This document shows, one piece after another, positions 8,509 through 16,330 of a stretch of DNA of 25,768 nt. This DNA comes from UBA509 sp038729325. GTDB taxonomy: Archaea > Thermoplasmatota > Thermoplasmata > Thermoplasmatales > Thermoplasmataceae. A model generated the notes under the pieces. The model saw nothing but the letters and a program-made list of their open reading frames with translations. It searched no databases and had not been told where the DNA came from. Numbering within the stretch: position 1 is the stretch's first letter; the number at the start of each line of letters is the position of its first letter. Made by a program: the position numbers and the translations under genes. The DNA lies in contig JAVYSG010000013.1 of assembly GCA_038729325.1 (NCBI GenBank), forward strand, positions 1-25,768, in the 5' to 3' direction.

Positions 8509-9123
8509 ATGGCTGAAAACTGGCAAACAAAAGACAAACTTAAACCGAGCGGGCTGGAAGGAATTTCTGACAAGCAGATAGATTACCATTTTGAAACCCA
8601 TTACAAGGGTTACGTGAACAAACTGAACGAAATCTGGGAGAAACTCCCAAACGCAGACAGGAGCAAGGCGAACCAGAATTACAGTGAATTCAGGGAACTT
8701 AAGCTGGAGGAGACCTTCAACTATGATGGATCGCTCCTTCATGAGACCTACTTTGCGAACCTCTCGAAGGAACATGCTCCCGTGTCAGAATCTTTTAAGA
8801 AACAGGTTGAGAAAGATTTTGGAAGTTATGAAAAGTGGGTTGAGGACTTCAAGGCAACCGGAGTGGCCTTCAGGGGATGGAGCCTCTGTGTCTTTGATCT
8901 GAATACCGGAAAGCTCAGGAATATAGGTGCGGATGTTCACAACACCAATGGAATATGGAACGCCATTCTGGTACTGGCTCTGGATGTCTATGAGCATGCA
9001 TACTACACAGACTACGGACCAAAGAGAGCCCCATATCTTGACGCATTCCTGAAGAACGTCAAGTGGTCAGATGTGGAACACAGGCTGGAAAAGGCAAAGA
9101 AAATGTATGAAATATTCAAATAA
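8509..9123 (+). CDS. sod: Iron/manganese superoxide dismutase
   Basis: Converts superoxide to hydrogen peroxide and oxygen in the cytosol. The 204-residue protein shows the four metal ligands H27 (in YHFETHYKGY), H78 (in LLHETYF), D159 and H163 (in DVYEHAYY). The usual DVWEHAYY has Tyr instead of Trp at 161, and the active-site region around 141-148 reads ADVHNTNG. This is the divergent branch of Fe/Mn SODs seen in some archaea and bacteria, with ANQ and ETF signatures at 54-70, rather than the standard bacterial type. Metal choice cannot be read from the sequence alone. It has its own TATA box and AGGTGA site, and is followed by a T-run terminator. Confidence 0.95.
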   Translation: MAENWQTKDKLKPSGLEGISDKQIDYHFETHYKGYVNKLNEIWEKLPNADRSKANQNYSEFRELKLEETFNYDGSLLHETYFANLSKEHAPVSESFKKQVEKDFGSYEKWVEDFKATGVAFRGWSLCVFDLNTGKLRNIGADVHNTNGIWNAILVLALDVYEHAYYTDYGPKRAPYLDAFLKNVKWSDVEHRLEKAKKMYEIFK

Positions 9124-9126
9124 CCC

Positions 9127-9133
9127 TTTTTTT
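9127..9133 (+). terminator. Oligo-T terminator after sod
   Basis: Seven consecutive T residues start three bases after the sod stop codon and are followed by further AT-rich sequence. Archaeal RNA polymerase terminates at such T-runs without a hairpin, and no strong stem precedes it. The next gene has its own TATA box just beyond. Confidence 0.55.
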
Positions 9134-9150
9134 ATTTAAGCAGATACACT

Positions 9151-9160
9151 AATATTTTAA
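9151..9160 (+). promoter_or_regulatory. TATA box of the ogg gene
   Basis: AATATTTTAA is centred about 28-30 nt upstream of the ATG at 9185, but only about 17 nt upstream of the other in-frame ATG at 9173. The spacing supports a leaderless transcript with translation from 9185. Confidence 0.5.
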
Positions 9161-9184
9161 CCGATTCATGATATGGGTGCCAGA

Positions 9185-9853
9185 ATGGAGAAAGCTCCAG
9201 CCAGGCTATCTGAAGAATCAGATTTCAGGCCGTCCGTGGATGGCATAGTTGATCTTATGAATTCCCCCTTTTCTCTTGAAGTTCAGGCAAAGACCGCTGA
9301 GTTCAGGAAAATGGGGCAGCAGTCAGCGGAAGACCTCTTCGGGGAACTCTGTTTCTGTATTCTTGCTGCAAACACTTCTGCCGAGATGGGGCTCAGGACG
9401 CAGCTGTCCATCGGGAATTACGGATTCATACACTCTCCTGAGGAAAAGCTCAGGGATGACCTGAAACAGGTAAAATACAGATTCTACAACCTAAGAAGCT
9501 CCTTCATAGTCAGTGCAAGGCCCATAATGGAGAGGCTCCCGGACATCGTAAGGAATATGGATCCCTGGGAAGCCCGTGAATTCCTGGTTAAAAATGTAAA
9601 GGGCATCGGCTACAAGGAAGCCTCCCATTTCCTGAGGAATGTGGGGATTTTCCGTTTTGCAATACTGGACAAACATATCATCAGGATGCTCTCATCTGCT
9701 TTTCCGGATGGGCGTGAAACAAGAATCACATCCCCCTCCAGGTACCTGGAAATGGAAAAATATTTTTTGATTCTTGCGGAGTCCCTGAAACTGGAGCCCG
9801 GTATCCTTGATCTTTACATGTGGAAGATTGCCACTGGAAAGCTCATAAAGTAA
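9185..9853 (+). CDS. ogg: 8-oxoguanine DNA glycosylase/AP lyase, archaeal Ogg2 type
   Basis: Removes 8-oxoguanine from DNA and cleaves the backbone, as a bifunctional helix-hairpin-helix glycosylase. From the upstream ATG (9173) numbering, the hairpin VKGIGYKEASHF lies at 142-153 with candidate catalytic lysine K148, and the catalytic aspartate is D166 in ILDKHIIR. The 18-residue spacing matches K129/D147 known for the Methanocaldococcus Ogg2 enzyme. Total length (222 residues from 9185, 226 from 9173) is normal for the compact Ogg2 branch. There is no C-terminal iron-sulfur cluster, which argues against EndoIII or MutY. The start at 9185 is preferred from TATA spacing. It follows superoxide dismutase, so oxidative damage defence and repair sit together, though on separate promoters. 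Confidence 0.9.
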   Translation: MEKAPARLSEESDFRPSVDGIVDLMNSPFSLEVQAKTAEFRKMGQQSAEDLFGELCFCILAANTSAEMGLRTQLSIGNYGFIHSPEEKLRDDLKQVKYRFYNLRSSFIVSARPIMERLPDIVRNMDPWEAREFLVKNVKGIGYKEASHFLRNVGIFRFAILDKHIIRMLSSAFPDGRETRITSPSRYLEMEKYFLILAESLKLEPGILDLYMWKIATGKLIK

Positions 9854-9895
9854 TGTACTGGCAAACTGTTTGTACCACTTAATGCATGTAATGTT

Positions 9896-11281
9896 ATGAT
9901 GTTCTACGAAGATGTTGCCAGGGCAGACAGGAATTATGAATACTTTGTTGGCGACCTGTGGACTCTCATGCAGAATGCAGGGTCCAGGGTGGCGGAATAT
10001 ATTTCCAAATCCAGGGGTGATGGAAACAAAATTCTGGTTGTGGCAGGAAACGGCAACAATGGTGGCGATGGTATTGTTGCAGCGACTCTCCTTTCAGGGA
10101 AAAACAGCGTAAGCCTCTTTGCCATTTCCGGGCCATACGGAATGAAAACAAGGGATTCTCGCCACGCCATGAGGGATTACAGAGGCAGGTTCATGGACAT
10201 TCAGTCATTCATGCAGGATGCTTCCGGATACGATGTGATCGTGGATGCAATATTCGGATCCGGCTTTTCAGGTGAACCAAGGCCGCCGTATGATGCCATA
10301 ATAAGAAAAATAAATGAATCAGGAGCATACATTGTATCCGTTGACGTGCCATCTGCACTGGGATCGTCACTGCCGGTAAAGCCTGCCGCCACCGTAACAT
10401 ACACCGATTCCAAGATCGGTATGACTCCTGAGAATTCCGGAGAGATAATTATAGCAGATATAGGCATTCCGGAAAAGGTATTCACACACAACGGCCCTGG
10501 CGAATTTGTCTACTTCAGAAAATCTGAGAAGCTGTCACACAAGGGCATGAACGGCAGAGTCGCAATAATTGGCGGATGGACATACCATGGGTCTGCAGTC
10601 ATAGCTTCCGGAGGGGCAATGGCTGTTGGCTCGGATCTGGTGAAAATATACACCACCGGCCTGAACTATCCCGTCATTTCATCATACGATCCTGGAATCA
10701 TTGTGAGAAACCTGGATCTGGGAGTATCCCGCGAAGAGGTGATGAATAACGATTCAATTCTGATAGGTTCCGGTATGGGGAAGGGTCAGGATGTGGATCT
10801 GGTGACAGGACTTGTGAAGGGATTCACTGGCACCATTGTCCTTGATGCTGAAGGCCTTGATTTCCACGGACAGATCAAAAAAGCAGCCCCAGGCAGCCGC
10901 ATCATTATGACTCCGCATGCAGGGGAATTCAGGCGCATTTCAGGGCTGGAGCCGACTCCTGAAAATGCTGAGGCATTTGCTGCATCCACTGGCTCCTGCA
11001 TAATTCTGAAGGGTTCTGTTGACACCGTTACTGACGGGAAGAAAACAAGGTTCACCGAGGGAGGGAACCCAAGAATGACCATGGGTGGCACCGGAGATCT
11101 GCTTGCAGGGCTTGCAACCGGGCTGTCAGCAAGGGCCAAGGACCCCTTTCTGGCATCATGCATGGCATCCTTCCTCAATAAGAGTGCGGGTGACTTCTGC
11201 CTCTGGCAGAAATCACTCTGGTATAACGTCAGTGACATGATCCATGCCATTCCGGACCTGATGATCCAGTATGTTGGATAG
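9896..11281 (+). CDS. nnr: Bifunctional NAD(P)H-hydrate repair enzyme (epimerase + ADP-dependent dehydratase)
   Basis: Repairs hydrated NADH and NADPH: the N-terminal half epimerises R- and S-NAD(P)HX and the C-terminal half dehydrates S-NAD(P)HX using ADP. In the 461-residue fusion the YjeF N-terminal domain (about 1-205) has the phosphate-binding GNGNNGGDG at 51-59 and D118 in VDAIFGSG. The ribokinase-like C-terminal domain (about 214-460) has TPHAGEF at 339-345 and NPRMTMGGTGDLLAG at 391-405, where D401 is the expected catalytic base. The first two codons are both ATG; either could be used. It starts 42 bases after ogg with no clear TATA box, so read-through is possible. The order epimerase-dehydratase is the usual fusion order in prokaryotes. 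Confidence 0.95.
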   Translation: MMFYEDVARADRNYEYFVGDLWTLMQNAGSRVAEYISKSRGDGNKILVVAGNGNNGGDGIVAATLLSGKNSVSLFAISGPYGMKTRDSRHAMRDYRGRFMDIQSFMQDASGYDVIVDAIFGSGFSGEPRPPYDAIIRKINESGAYIVSVDVPSALGSSLPVKPAATVTYTDSKIGMTPENSGEIIIADIGIPEKVFTHNGPGEFVYFRKSEKLSHKGMNGRVAIIGGWTYHGSAVIASGGAMAVGSDLVKIYTTGLNYPVISSYDPGIIVRNLDLGVSREEVMNNDSILIGSGMGKGQDVDLVTGLVKGFTGTIVLDAEGLDFHGQIKKAAPGSRIIMTPHAGEFRRISGLEPTPENAEAFAASTGSCIILKGSVDTVTDGKKTRFTEGGNPRMTMGGTGDLLAGLATGLSARAKDPFLASCMASFLNKSAGDFCLWQKSLWYNVSDMIHAIPDLMIQYVG

Positions 11282-11310
11282 AACCTGACGGGTCCCGGCA
11301 TTTCATGGCA

Positions 11311-11320
11311 AAAATTTTAA
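11311..11320 (+). promoter_or_regulatory. TATA box of prs
   Basis: AAAATTTTAA, a perfect palindrome, is centred about 30 nt upstream of the prs ATG, so the transcript should begin within a few bases of the start codon. Confidence 0.55.
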
Positions 11321-11345
11321 CGCCGTTGTAATAGCCCTTATTATC

Positions 11346-12197
11346 ATGCTAATAGTGCCATCTTCGTCGTCACTGAAACTCGCAAACTCCGTGGCCAGAA
11401 TTTCCGGGTCAAATCTGTCGGAAGTCGAAAGGAAGAGATTCCCTGATGGCGAGATGTATGTCAGGATACTCTCGGATACCCTGAACATGGATGTTGCTGT
11501 GCTCGGTAATACCCGATCAGATTCTGATATTCTTGAAATGCTTCTCCTTCTGAATGCAGCGAGGGAGGGCGGAGCTAAACGTGTCATTGCAGTTATACCG
11601 TACTTCGGCTATGCCAGGCAGCATATGCGTTACAGGGACGGGGAACCTGTATCCTCAAAGGTGATCACACAGGCACTTGAGAATTCCAGTGATGAAATAA
11701 TATGCGTGGAGATACATGACGAGCAGACCCTGAGTTTTTCCAGCAAGCCTTTCCGGAACCTCAGTGCCGAAAGATCAATGACCGACCACTTCATGAATCG
11801 TGTGCCTGATTATGTGCTTTCCCCTGATGATGGCGGATATGATCGCGCTAAGCGGCTTGCAGAAAGCATCGGTACAAGGGCAGCATATATTTTCAAGAAG
11901 CGCATAGATCCAAAGACCGTTGAGATGAAGCTCCCTGATATAGACTTTTACGGCAAGACCATACTTCTGGTTGATGATATTATCTCCACTGGGGGAACAA
12001 TTATAAAGGCGATCAAGCTATTGAGGCAGGCTGGTGCCTCCCGAATAAGCGTCAGTGCAGTTCATGGCGTCTTTGCAAGAGAATCCGACAGGATAATATC
12101 CTCTGAGGTTGACGAGCTTGCTGTATGCGATACCATTGATGGCCCTTACAGTACCATTTCAGTTGCAGGCACCATTGCCGGATCACTGGAGAGATGA
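11346..12197 (+). CDS. prs: Ribose-phosphate pyrophosphokinase (PRPP synthetase)
   Basis: Transfers pyrophosphate from ATP to ribose 5-phosphate, giving PRPP for purine, pyrimidine, histidine and NAD synthesis. The 283-residue protein is of the short archaeal form. Visible motifs are RFPDGE at 31-36, the ATP-binding YFGYARQ at 86-92, a metal-binding H124 in EIHDEQT, SPDDGG at 159-164, the lysine pair K184/K185 in the catalytic flexible loop region, and the PRPP loop VDDIISTGGT at 209-218. The ATG lies at near-leaderless distance from a TATA box. kptA starts four bases after its stop, with a GGAGAG site inside the end of this gene, so the two form an operon. Confidence 0.96.
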   Translation: MLIVPSSSSLKLANSVARISGSNLSEVERKRFPDGEMYVRILSDTLNMDVAVLGNTRSDSDILEMLLLLNAAREGGAKRVIAVIPYFGYARQHMRYRDGEPVSSKVITQALENSSDEIICVEIHDEQTLSFSSKPFRNLSAERSMTDHFMNRVPDYVLSPDDGGYDRAKRLAESIGTRAAYIFKKRIDPKTVEMKLPDIDFYGKTILLVDDIISTGGTIIKAIKLLRQAGASRISVSAVHGVFARESDRIISSEVDELAVCDTIDGPYSTISVAGTIAGSLER

Positions 12198-12200
12198 AAC

Positions 12201-12938
12201 ATGGGTGAGGAACTCAGGGTATGCCAGAGGGATGGCCCCTTCAGGGGAAGCCAGTGCCCTGTCTGCGGAGCCAGAGGAAAAGTGCTGATGCATGAGAATG
12301 AGGTTGAAGGAGTTGGCAGGATACTTGCTGGAATGCTCAGGCATTTCCCGGAGAACTACGGAGTACGCCTCAATGAGCACGGCTGGGTGAAGATATACAC
12401 CATTATTCCTGTTATAAAGGCGCAGAAAAGGAACTTCTGGTGGCTCACGCCCTTCCACGTTGAGGCACTGGTGATGACAGATCCGAAGGGGAGATACCAG
12501 ATAAACGATCATGGCGAAATCAGGGCTGCATATGGCCACACCATACCCATCAATGTTGATGATATGCCCACAGATGTGCCGGCGAAGCTTTATTACCAGA
12601 CCACGGACGAGGAGCTTGAGTTCATAAGGGAAACCGGGATAAGCCCTTCCGACAAAAGCTGGATACACCTGTCACTGACTGCGCGCCAGGCCTTTGTGTC
12701 CGGGCTGTTTCATATTGATTCCCCTGCCGTTGTTGCCATAGATGCTGCTGCGCTAGAGGAAGCAGGATATCCTGTATACAGGGCAACAGACGATGTCTTT
12801 CTGGTGGGCGAGATTCCCCCCATGTTCGTGGGTGACAAGATCTCTGAAACATTTGAACTTACACCTGAGGAGAAGGATGAGATCGCCGAGGTAAGGGAAC
12901 GCATGGAAAGAAGGATGAGCAGGGATTCTTCCCAGTGA
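12201..12938 (+). CDS. kptA: RNA 2'-phosphotransferase (Tpt1/KptA family) with N-terminal zinc finger
   Basis: Tpt1/KptA moves a 2'-phosphate from RNA onto NAD, releasing nicotinamide and ADP-ribose 1'',2''-cyclic phosphate. In eukaryotes this finishes tRNA splicing; the archaeal substrate is unsettled. Residues 1-26 form a putative zinc site, C8-x10-C19-x2-C22, an N-terminal addition typical of archaeal members. The core shows RLNEHGWV at 56-63, the conserved IRAAYGHTIP at 107-116 (R108 and H113 are expected catalytic or NAD contacts), LYYQTT near 130 and IHLSLTARQAF near 156-166. The C-terminal stretch after the core is a charged helix. The ATG has GGAGAG about eight bases upstream, within the end of prs. 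Length 245 is slightly above bacterial relatives because of the finger and the tail. Confidence 0.93.
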   Translation: MGEELRVCQRDGPFRGSQCPVCGARGKVLMHENEVEGVGRILAGMLRHFPENYGVRLNEHGWVKIYTIIPVIKAQKRNFWWLTPFHVEALVMTDPKGRYQINDHGEIRAAYGHTIPINVDDMPTDVPAKLYYQTTDEELEFIRETGISPSDKSWIHLSLTARQAFVSGLFHIDSPAVVAIDAAALEEAGYPVYRATDDVFLVGEIPPMFVGDKISETFELTPEEKDEIAEVRERMERRMSRDSSQ

Positions 12939-12976
12939 TTCTATTATCTTCTGATTTATTAAGACCATCTGGAGTT

Positions 12977-13768
12977 TCATTTCAGCAGGGACTGGGCTTT
13001 GCCAAGCAGGGTGATCAATACCAGAGTGATCAGAATCCACGATGATGAGTAAATCCCGAGAGCTTTTATTCCGCTTTTGCGCATTAACAGGAGACCGGCT
13101 GCTGCAGCAGACAGCAGAGTCCCCATTATGGTAATGGAGATGGGTACAAGCATACCGGGAAGTGAAACGATGATGATTGCAGATGCAACAACCGGGATTT
13201 CCACCGCATACCACGTGTGAAAGAAATTCACGCGATGCGCCCGTGCAGACACTATGGCGGTTGCTCCTGTGGCAAGGATGATGTTCATAGCAGAGAATAT
13301 GCAGAAATATCCGGCCTCCTGCAGTGTAAAACTGCCCGTCATGGCACTGCTTATGACCGGGAACTGTGATGTGATTGCCATCATTGATGCTCCTCTGTTA
13401 AGGCTGCCCCTTTCTGATGTGAATCTTTCCGTATATGAGAATGCAAGGATAGCCGCCACAAATATCACCACTGGCAGAAGGGGAAGATAACCAGCTGCAA
13501 TACCGAAGACCAGGACCACTGATTCCAGTGCAATAATCCCCCACTGGACCGGTTTCATCCGCGATGCCAGAATAACAGGAAATTTCTTCTCTGGAGATCT
13601 GGCTTCCCTGAGAGATGCCAGTATCGTGTCATACAGGCTTATTCCCGGCAGCATTGATGCCAGAAGGATCAGGCCATACACATGGAACATGGACGGGTAT
13701 GAGACCCCCAAGATCAGCGTGGCAGACCAGGTAACAATGAGACCATGCTCTCTGGGAAGTATCCTCAC
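12977..13768 (-). CDS. YwiC-like integral membrane protein
   Basis: A 263-residue protein with about eight hydrophobic segments and short basic loops. It starts with ILPREHG, close to the PRQHGAW-type N-terminus that marks the YwiC-like family (function unknown), and keeps a charged cytoplasmic loop about residues 52-68. No catalytic motif is visible; the absence of NDxxD-type Asp motifs argues against a UbiA prenyltransferase. The start is GTG; a TATA-like TTATTAAAG box lies 26 nt upstream, fitting a leaderless transcript. It is downstream of the flavoprotein gene on the same strand and converges with kptA. YwiC-like assignment rests on a short motif and the helix pattern. Confidence 0.7.
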   Translation of the reverse strand: MRILPREHGLIVTWSATLILGVSYPSMFHVYGLILLASMLPGISLYDTILASLREARSPEKKFPVILASRMKPVQWGIIALESVVLVFGIAAGYLPLLPVVIFVAAILAFSYTERFTSERGSLNRGASMMAITSQFPVISSAMTGSFTLQEAGYFCIFSAMNIILATGATAIVSARAHRVNFFHTWYAVEIPVVASAIIIVSLPGMLVPISITIMGTLLSAAAAGLLLMRKSGIKALGIYSSSWILITLVLITLLGKAQSLLK

Positions 13769-13788
13769 ACAGACCGAAATGTCCCTGC

Positions 13789-13800
13789 TTTAATAACGGT
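13789..13800 (-). promoter_or_regulatory. TATA box of the YwiC-like gene
   Basis: Read on the minus strand this is CGTTATTAAAGC, centred about 26 nt upstream of the GTG start at 13768, so this gene need not depend on transcription from the flavoprotein gene upstream. Confidence 0.5.
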
Positions 13801-13840
13801 CAGTCCTCACATTTCAGGCATGTGGTGTTCCGGAACCATT

Positions 13841-15502
13841 TCAGAGATAATCGCTTGATCGTTCCTCCATATATTTCCGGAATGATTCCCTGCCCCATAT
13901 CATGGCTTCCAGTATGTCATACTGATGCCTCTGCATTATTGAGACATCAGGATCCCTGTCCGCTTTCCTGACTATGCTGATACCTGATTTCTGAGCTATG
14001 TCTCTGTATGCTGCCTGCCTTACACGATCCATGCTTGACAGGCTCCTTTCTGTCATTATGACATCATGACTGTCACTGAGCCTGAGAGCGTCATCATGGT
14101 ACCGGTAGATGTTTGAATCTATGACTATCTCCTCCTGATCCGGGAGGTCTGGATAAATTATCTGAGGCAGACAGTAAAGTCCATGGCCGCTGAATTTTTC
14201 ACCAGTTCTGATTTCCACCCCCATCCTTTTCAGGACTGCGCTGTAATAATCAACAAGCCTTCCAGTCTCTAGCTTCTTCCACCTGTCCCAGATCTGCAGC
14301 AGCTGCCCCCCGATTTTATCGTTTGCCTCATACAGTGTGACATTCAAGCCGGATTTTGCAGCCATGAGTGCAGCTTCCAGTCCACTTATTCCGGCTCCGG
14401 CAATTGCGATGTCTCCGGAAAGCTTCATGAAAGGCTTCCTGACGGATTCCAGCCCTGTATCCGGGTTTACGGTGCATCTGACCTCACCAAATCCAAGATC
14501 CCTGCACGCCTGATTGCATCTTATGCATGGCCTGAGTGTCTCCGGACTCTTCATTAACTTCAGAGGGAAATACGGGTCGGCCAGTTCGGCCCTTCCAACA
14601 GAAACATAGTCGGCCTTTTCGAGGACTTTCTGCGCATCCTGAAGGCTTGTGACCGATCCCACTACCATGGTGGTAAGATTTGCTTTTCTTGGCAGTCTGT
14701 CAAGGATATGAGTCCTTGGGCTGTAAAAGGATGATGAAGATCCTGGAGGGGCAAAACGTCCGGCAGAGAAGTGCACGTAGTCAATTCCCCTGAGGGCTTC
14801 GGCAATTTTCAGGCCGTAATCTGGACCGTATCCATCCGGGTCATCCTCATAAAGGCTGAGCCTGATGCCCAGAGCCATGTCCTCCTCCTGCCTGATGCCG
14901 TCTATTATTTCCTGTACAATCCTGATGCGGTTTTCAAAGGATCCACCATACCGGTCCGACCTCAGGTTCAGTGCCGGTGAGAGAAATTCCTGCAGCAGGT
15001 ATCCGTGTGCCCCGTGCAGTTCCACTCCATCAAAATTCGCCCTCCTGGCGAAACCGGCAGCCTTGATGAAGGAAGATATAACAGAATCAATATCATCACC
15101 GGTCATTTCCCTTGGAGTGTATCCAACATAATCCACTGCTGAAGGAGCCATTGGAGATTCCCTGTTTGTGTCAAGAAAAGCCTTTCCCCCGGCATGGACA
15201 AGCTGCATGAAAACCCTGCTTCCATGAATGTGGATACGTTCGGTTAACCTCCTGTATTTCGGTATGAAGTCGTAGCTGTATACACCGGATTCGTTCCTTG
15301 AGCCCCGGGAATTTTTACTGTCCACATAGGTATATTCTGTTATTATGAGGCCTGCACCGCCCCTCGCTCTTTCCTCAAGATACGCAATGTGATTCTCATT
15401 GGTATTGCCATCGGGATCTGCCAGATTCGAGATCATGGGTGCCATCACTATCCTGTTCCTTATGGAAACGTTTCCAATGGTTCCTGGTTCACTTATATTC
15501 AT
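13841..15502 (-). CDS. Old-yellow-enzyme/2,4-dienoyl-CoA reductase-like iron-sulfur flavoprotein with shortened C-terminal half
   Basis: The N-terminal TIM barrel (about 1-325) is a clear FMN-binding old-yellow-enzyme domain: PMISNLADPDG near 22-32, MQLVHAGG at 99-106, substrate-anion histidines H163 and H166 in HGAHGYLLQEFLSP, and RSDRYGGSFENR at 181-192. A 4Fe-4S site follows, C326-x2-C329-x3-C333-x9-C343. An FAD-binding GAGISGLEAA starts at 369, with GGQL at 398. In E. coli FadH and trimethylamine dehydrogenase (about 670-730 residues) a second, pyridine-nucleotide-binding dinucleotide fold comes next. Here the protein ends at 553, with about 150 diverged residues and no second GxGxxG. So the barrel and cluster look intact but the NAD(P)H site appears lost. 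Substrate is unknown; neighbours suggest acyl-CoA chemistry. The ATG is 26 nt below a TATA-like box. Confidence 0.85.
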   Translation of the reverse strand: MNISEPGTIGNVSIRNRIVMAPMISNLADPDGNTNENHIAYLEERARGGAGLIITEYTYVDSKNSRGSRNESGVYSYDFIPKYRRLTERIHIHGSRVFMQLVHAGGKAFLDTNRESPMAPSAVDYVGYTPREMTGDDIDSVISSFIKAAGFARRANFDGVELHGAHGYLLQEFLSPALNLRSDRYGGSFENRIRIVQEIIDGIRQEEDMALGIRLSLYEDDPDGYGPDYGLKIAEALRGIDYVHFSAGRFAPPGSSSSFYSPRTHILDRLPRKANLTTMVVGSVTSLQDAQKVLEKADYVSVGRAELADPYFPLKLMKSPETLRPCIRCNQACRDLGFGEVRCTVNPDTGLESVRKPFMKLSGDIAIAGAGISGLEAALMAAKSGLNVTLYEANDKIGGQLLQIWDRWKKLETGRLVDYYSAVLKRMGVEIRTGEKFSGHGLYCLPQIIYPDLPDQEEIVIDSNIYRYHDDALRLSDSHDVIMTERSLSSMDRVRQAAYRDIAQKSGISIVRKADRDPDVSIMQRHQYDILEAMIWGRESFRKYMEERSSDYL

Positions 15503-15523
15503 CCTGCTGACAATTTGACTTAG

Positions 15524-15533
15524 TTCTTAAGAA
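15524..15533 (-). promoter_or_regulatory. TATA-like box of the flavoprotein gene
   Basis: A perfect palindrome, TTCTTAAGAA, centred 26-27 nt upstream of the minus-strand ATG at 15502. It lies in the 87-base divergent gap shared with the SDR gene and could double as a regulator site. Confidence 0.45.
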
Positions 15534-15562
15534 TAGCCATTCAGTCCTCTGCTGCGAAAGGG

Positions 15563-15570
15563 TTAAAAAT
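15563..15570 (+). promoter_or_regulatory. TATA box of the SDR gene at 15590
   Basis: TTAAAAAT centred about 24 nt upstream of the ATG at 15590; the alternative in-frame GTG at 15584 lies six bases closer. The spacing favours leaderless translation from the ATG. Confidence 0.5.
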
Positions 15571-15589
15571 TCTCCCGGATGGCGTGATC

Positions 15590-16288
15590 ATGCAGAATGT
15601 TGTGGTAAGTGGACTCGGACCCGGAATGGGATGTGCTATCTCAAGGGCTCTGACGGCTGCAGGATACAGAGTTTATACCATTTCCAGAAGCACCGCTGGA
15701 GATAAAATTGCTGCGGGCATAGGTGTGCGCCATTATTCAGGTGATCTCAGGGATCCCAGATCCGTTCATGAAGTGTTTTCCAGCATTGTGCATGATGCGG
15801 GCAGGATTGATCATGTGATTCACACAGCTGGAGGGTTTTTCAGGAATGCGGCAGTGAAGGATGTGGATCCGGATCTGTTTTCGTCTGCACTGATGAACAA
15901 TGCCCAGACATTTTACAACGTAGTGAGGGAAAGCACAGGGCACCTGGCGGAATCCCGCGGTTCCATAACGGCACTGACGGCTGCAAGGCACGTGTACATG
16001 AACAGTCACGCAGGCTATGCAGCTGGAAAGGGTGCTGTAACATTCATGGTTCAAGAACTTGCCGGAGAGCTTGCTCCCATGGGAATCAGGGTCAACGCTG
16101 TTGCTCCCGGCTTCATATCAAAGGAAAACTGTGGCGAATCAGATGTGAGGAATCTTCTGGGAAAAGGGAGACACAGCGCAGGTGCAATCGCATCTGCTGT
16201 GATGTGGATCATGAAGAATGAAGAGATCACAGGACAGACCATTGAGGTGGATTCCGGTTTCGGCACACAGATCGACGATGGCCTCTGA
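15590..16288 (+). CDS. Short-chain dehydrogenase/reductase (FabG-like), Thr in place of catalytic Ser
   Basis: A 232-residue NAD(P)-dependent Rossmann-fold protein. Numbered from the upstream GTG (15584), the cofactor motif is SGLGPGMG at 9-16 instead of TGxxxGxG, the NNAG motif is HTAGG at 80-84, and the catalytic Y145-x3-K149 is kept. The position 13 residues before the Tyr, normally Ser, is T132; Thr can sometimes serve, so activity is not excluded. The PG motif APGF follows the beta-6 strand and the C-terminus ends in a TGQTIEVDSG-type segment as in FabG. Substrate is unknown; a hydroxyacyl-CoA or other alcohol/ketone is suggested by the thiolase and DUF35 genes directly downstream. It is divergent from the flavoprotein. 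Confidence 0.88.
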   Translation: MQNVVVSGLGPGMGCAISRALTAAGYRVYTISRSTAGDKIAAGIGVRHYSGDLRDPRSVHEVFSSIVHDAGRIDHVIHTAGGFFRNAAVKDVDPDLFSSALMNNAQTFYNVVRESTGHLAESRGSITALTAARHVYMNSHAGYAAGKGAVTFMVQELAGELAPMGIRVNAVAPGFISKENCGESDVRNLLGKGRHSAGAIASAVMWIMKNEEITGQTIEVDSGFGTQIDDGL

Positions 16289-16299
16289 AAAGTGAACAG

Positions 16300-16310
16300 T
16301 TTAATAAATA
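16300..16310 (+). promoter_or_regulatory. TATA box of the thiolase-like gene
   Basis: TTTAATAAATA is centred 26-27 nt upstream of the ATG at 16331. The box lies inside the longer frame that could start at GTG 16292, which shows that the longer N-terminus is probably not translated. Confidence 0.6.
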
Positions 16311-16330
16311 ATGTCAGCGTACGGAAAACG

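Noticed and set aside
16292..16330. Longer N-terminus of the thiolase-like protein from GTG 16292
   Set aside because: The TATA box of the gene lies inside this stretch and family members begin near the ATG at 16331.
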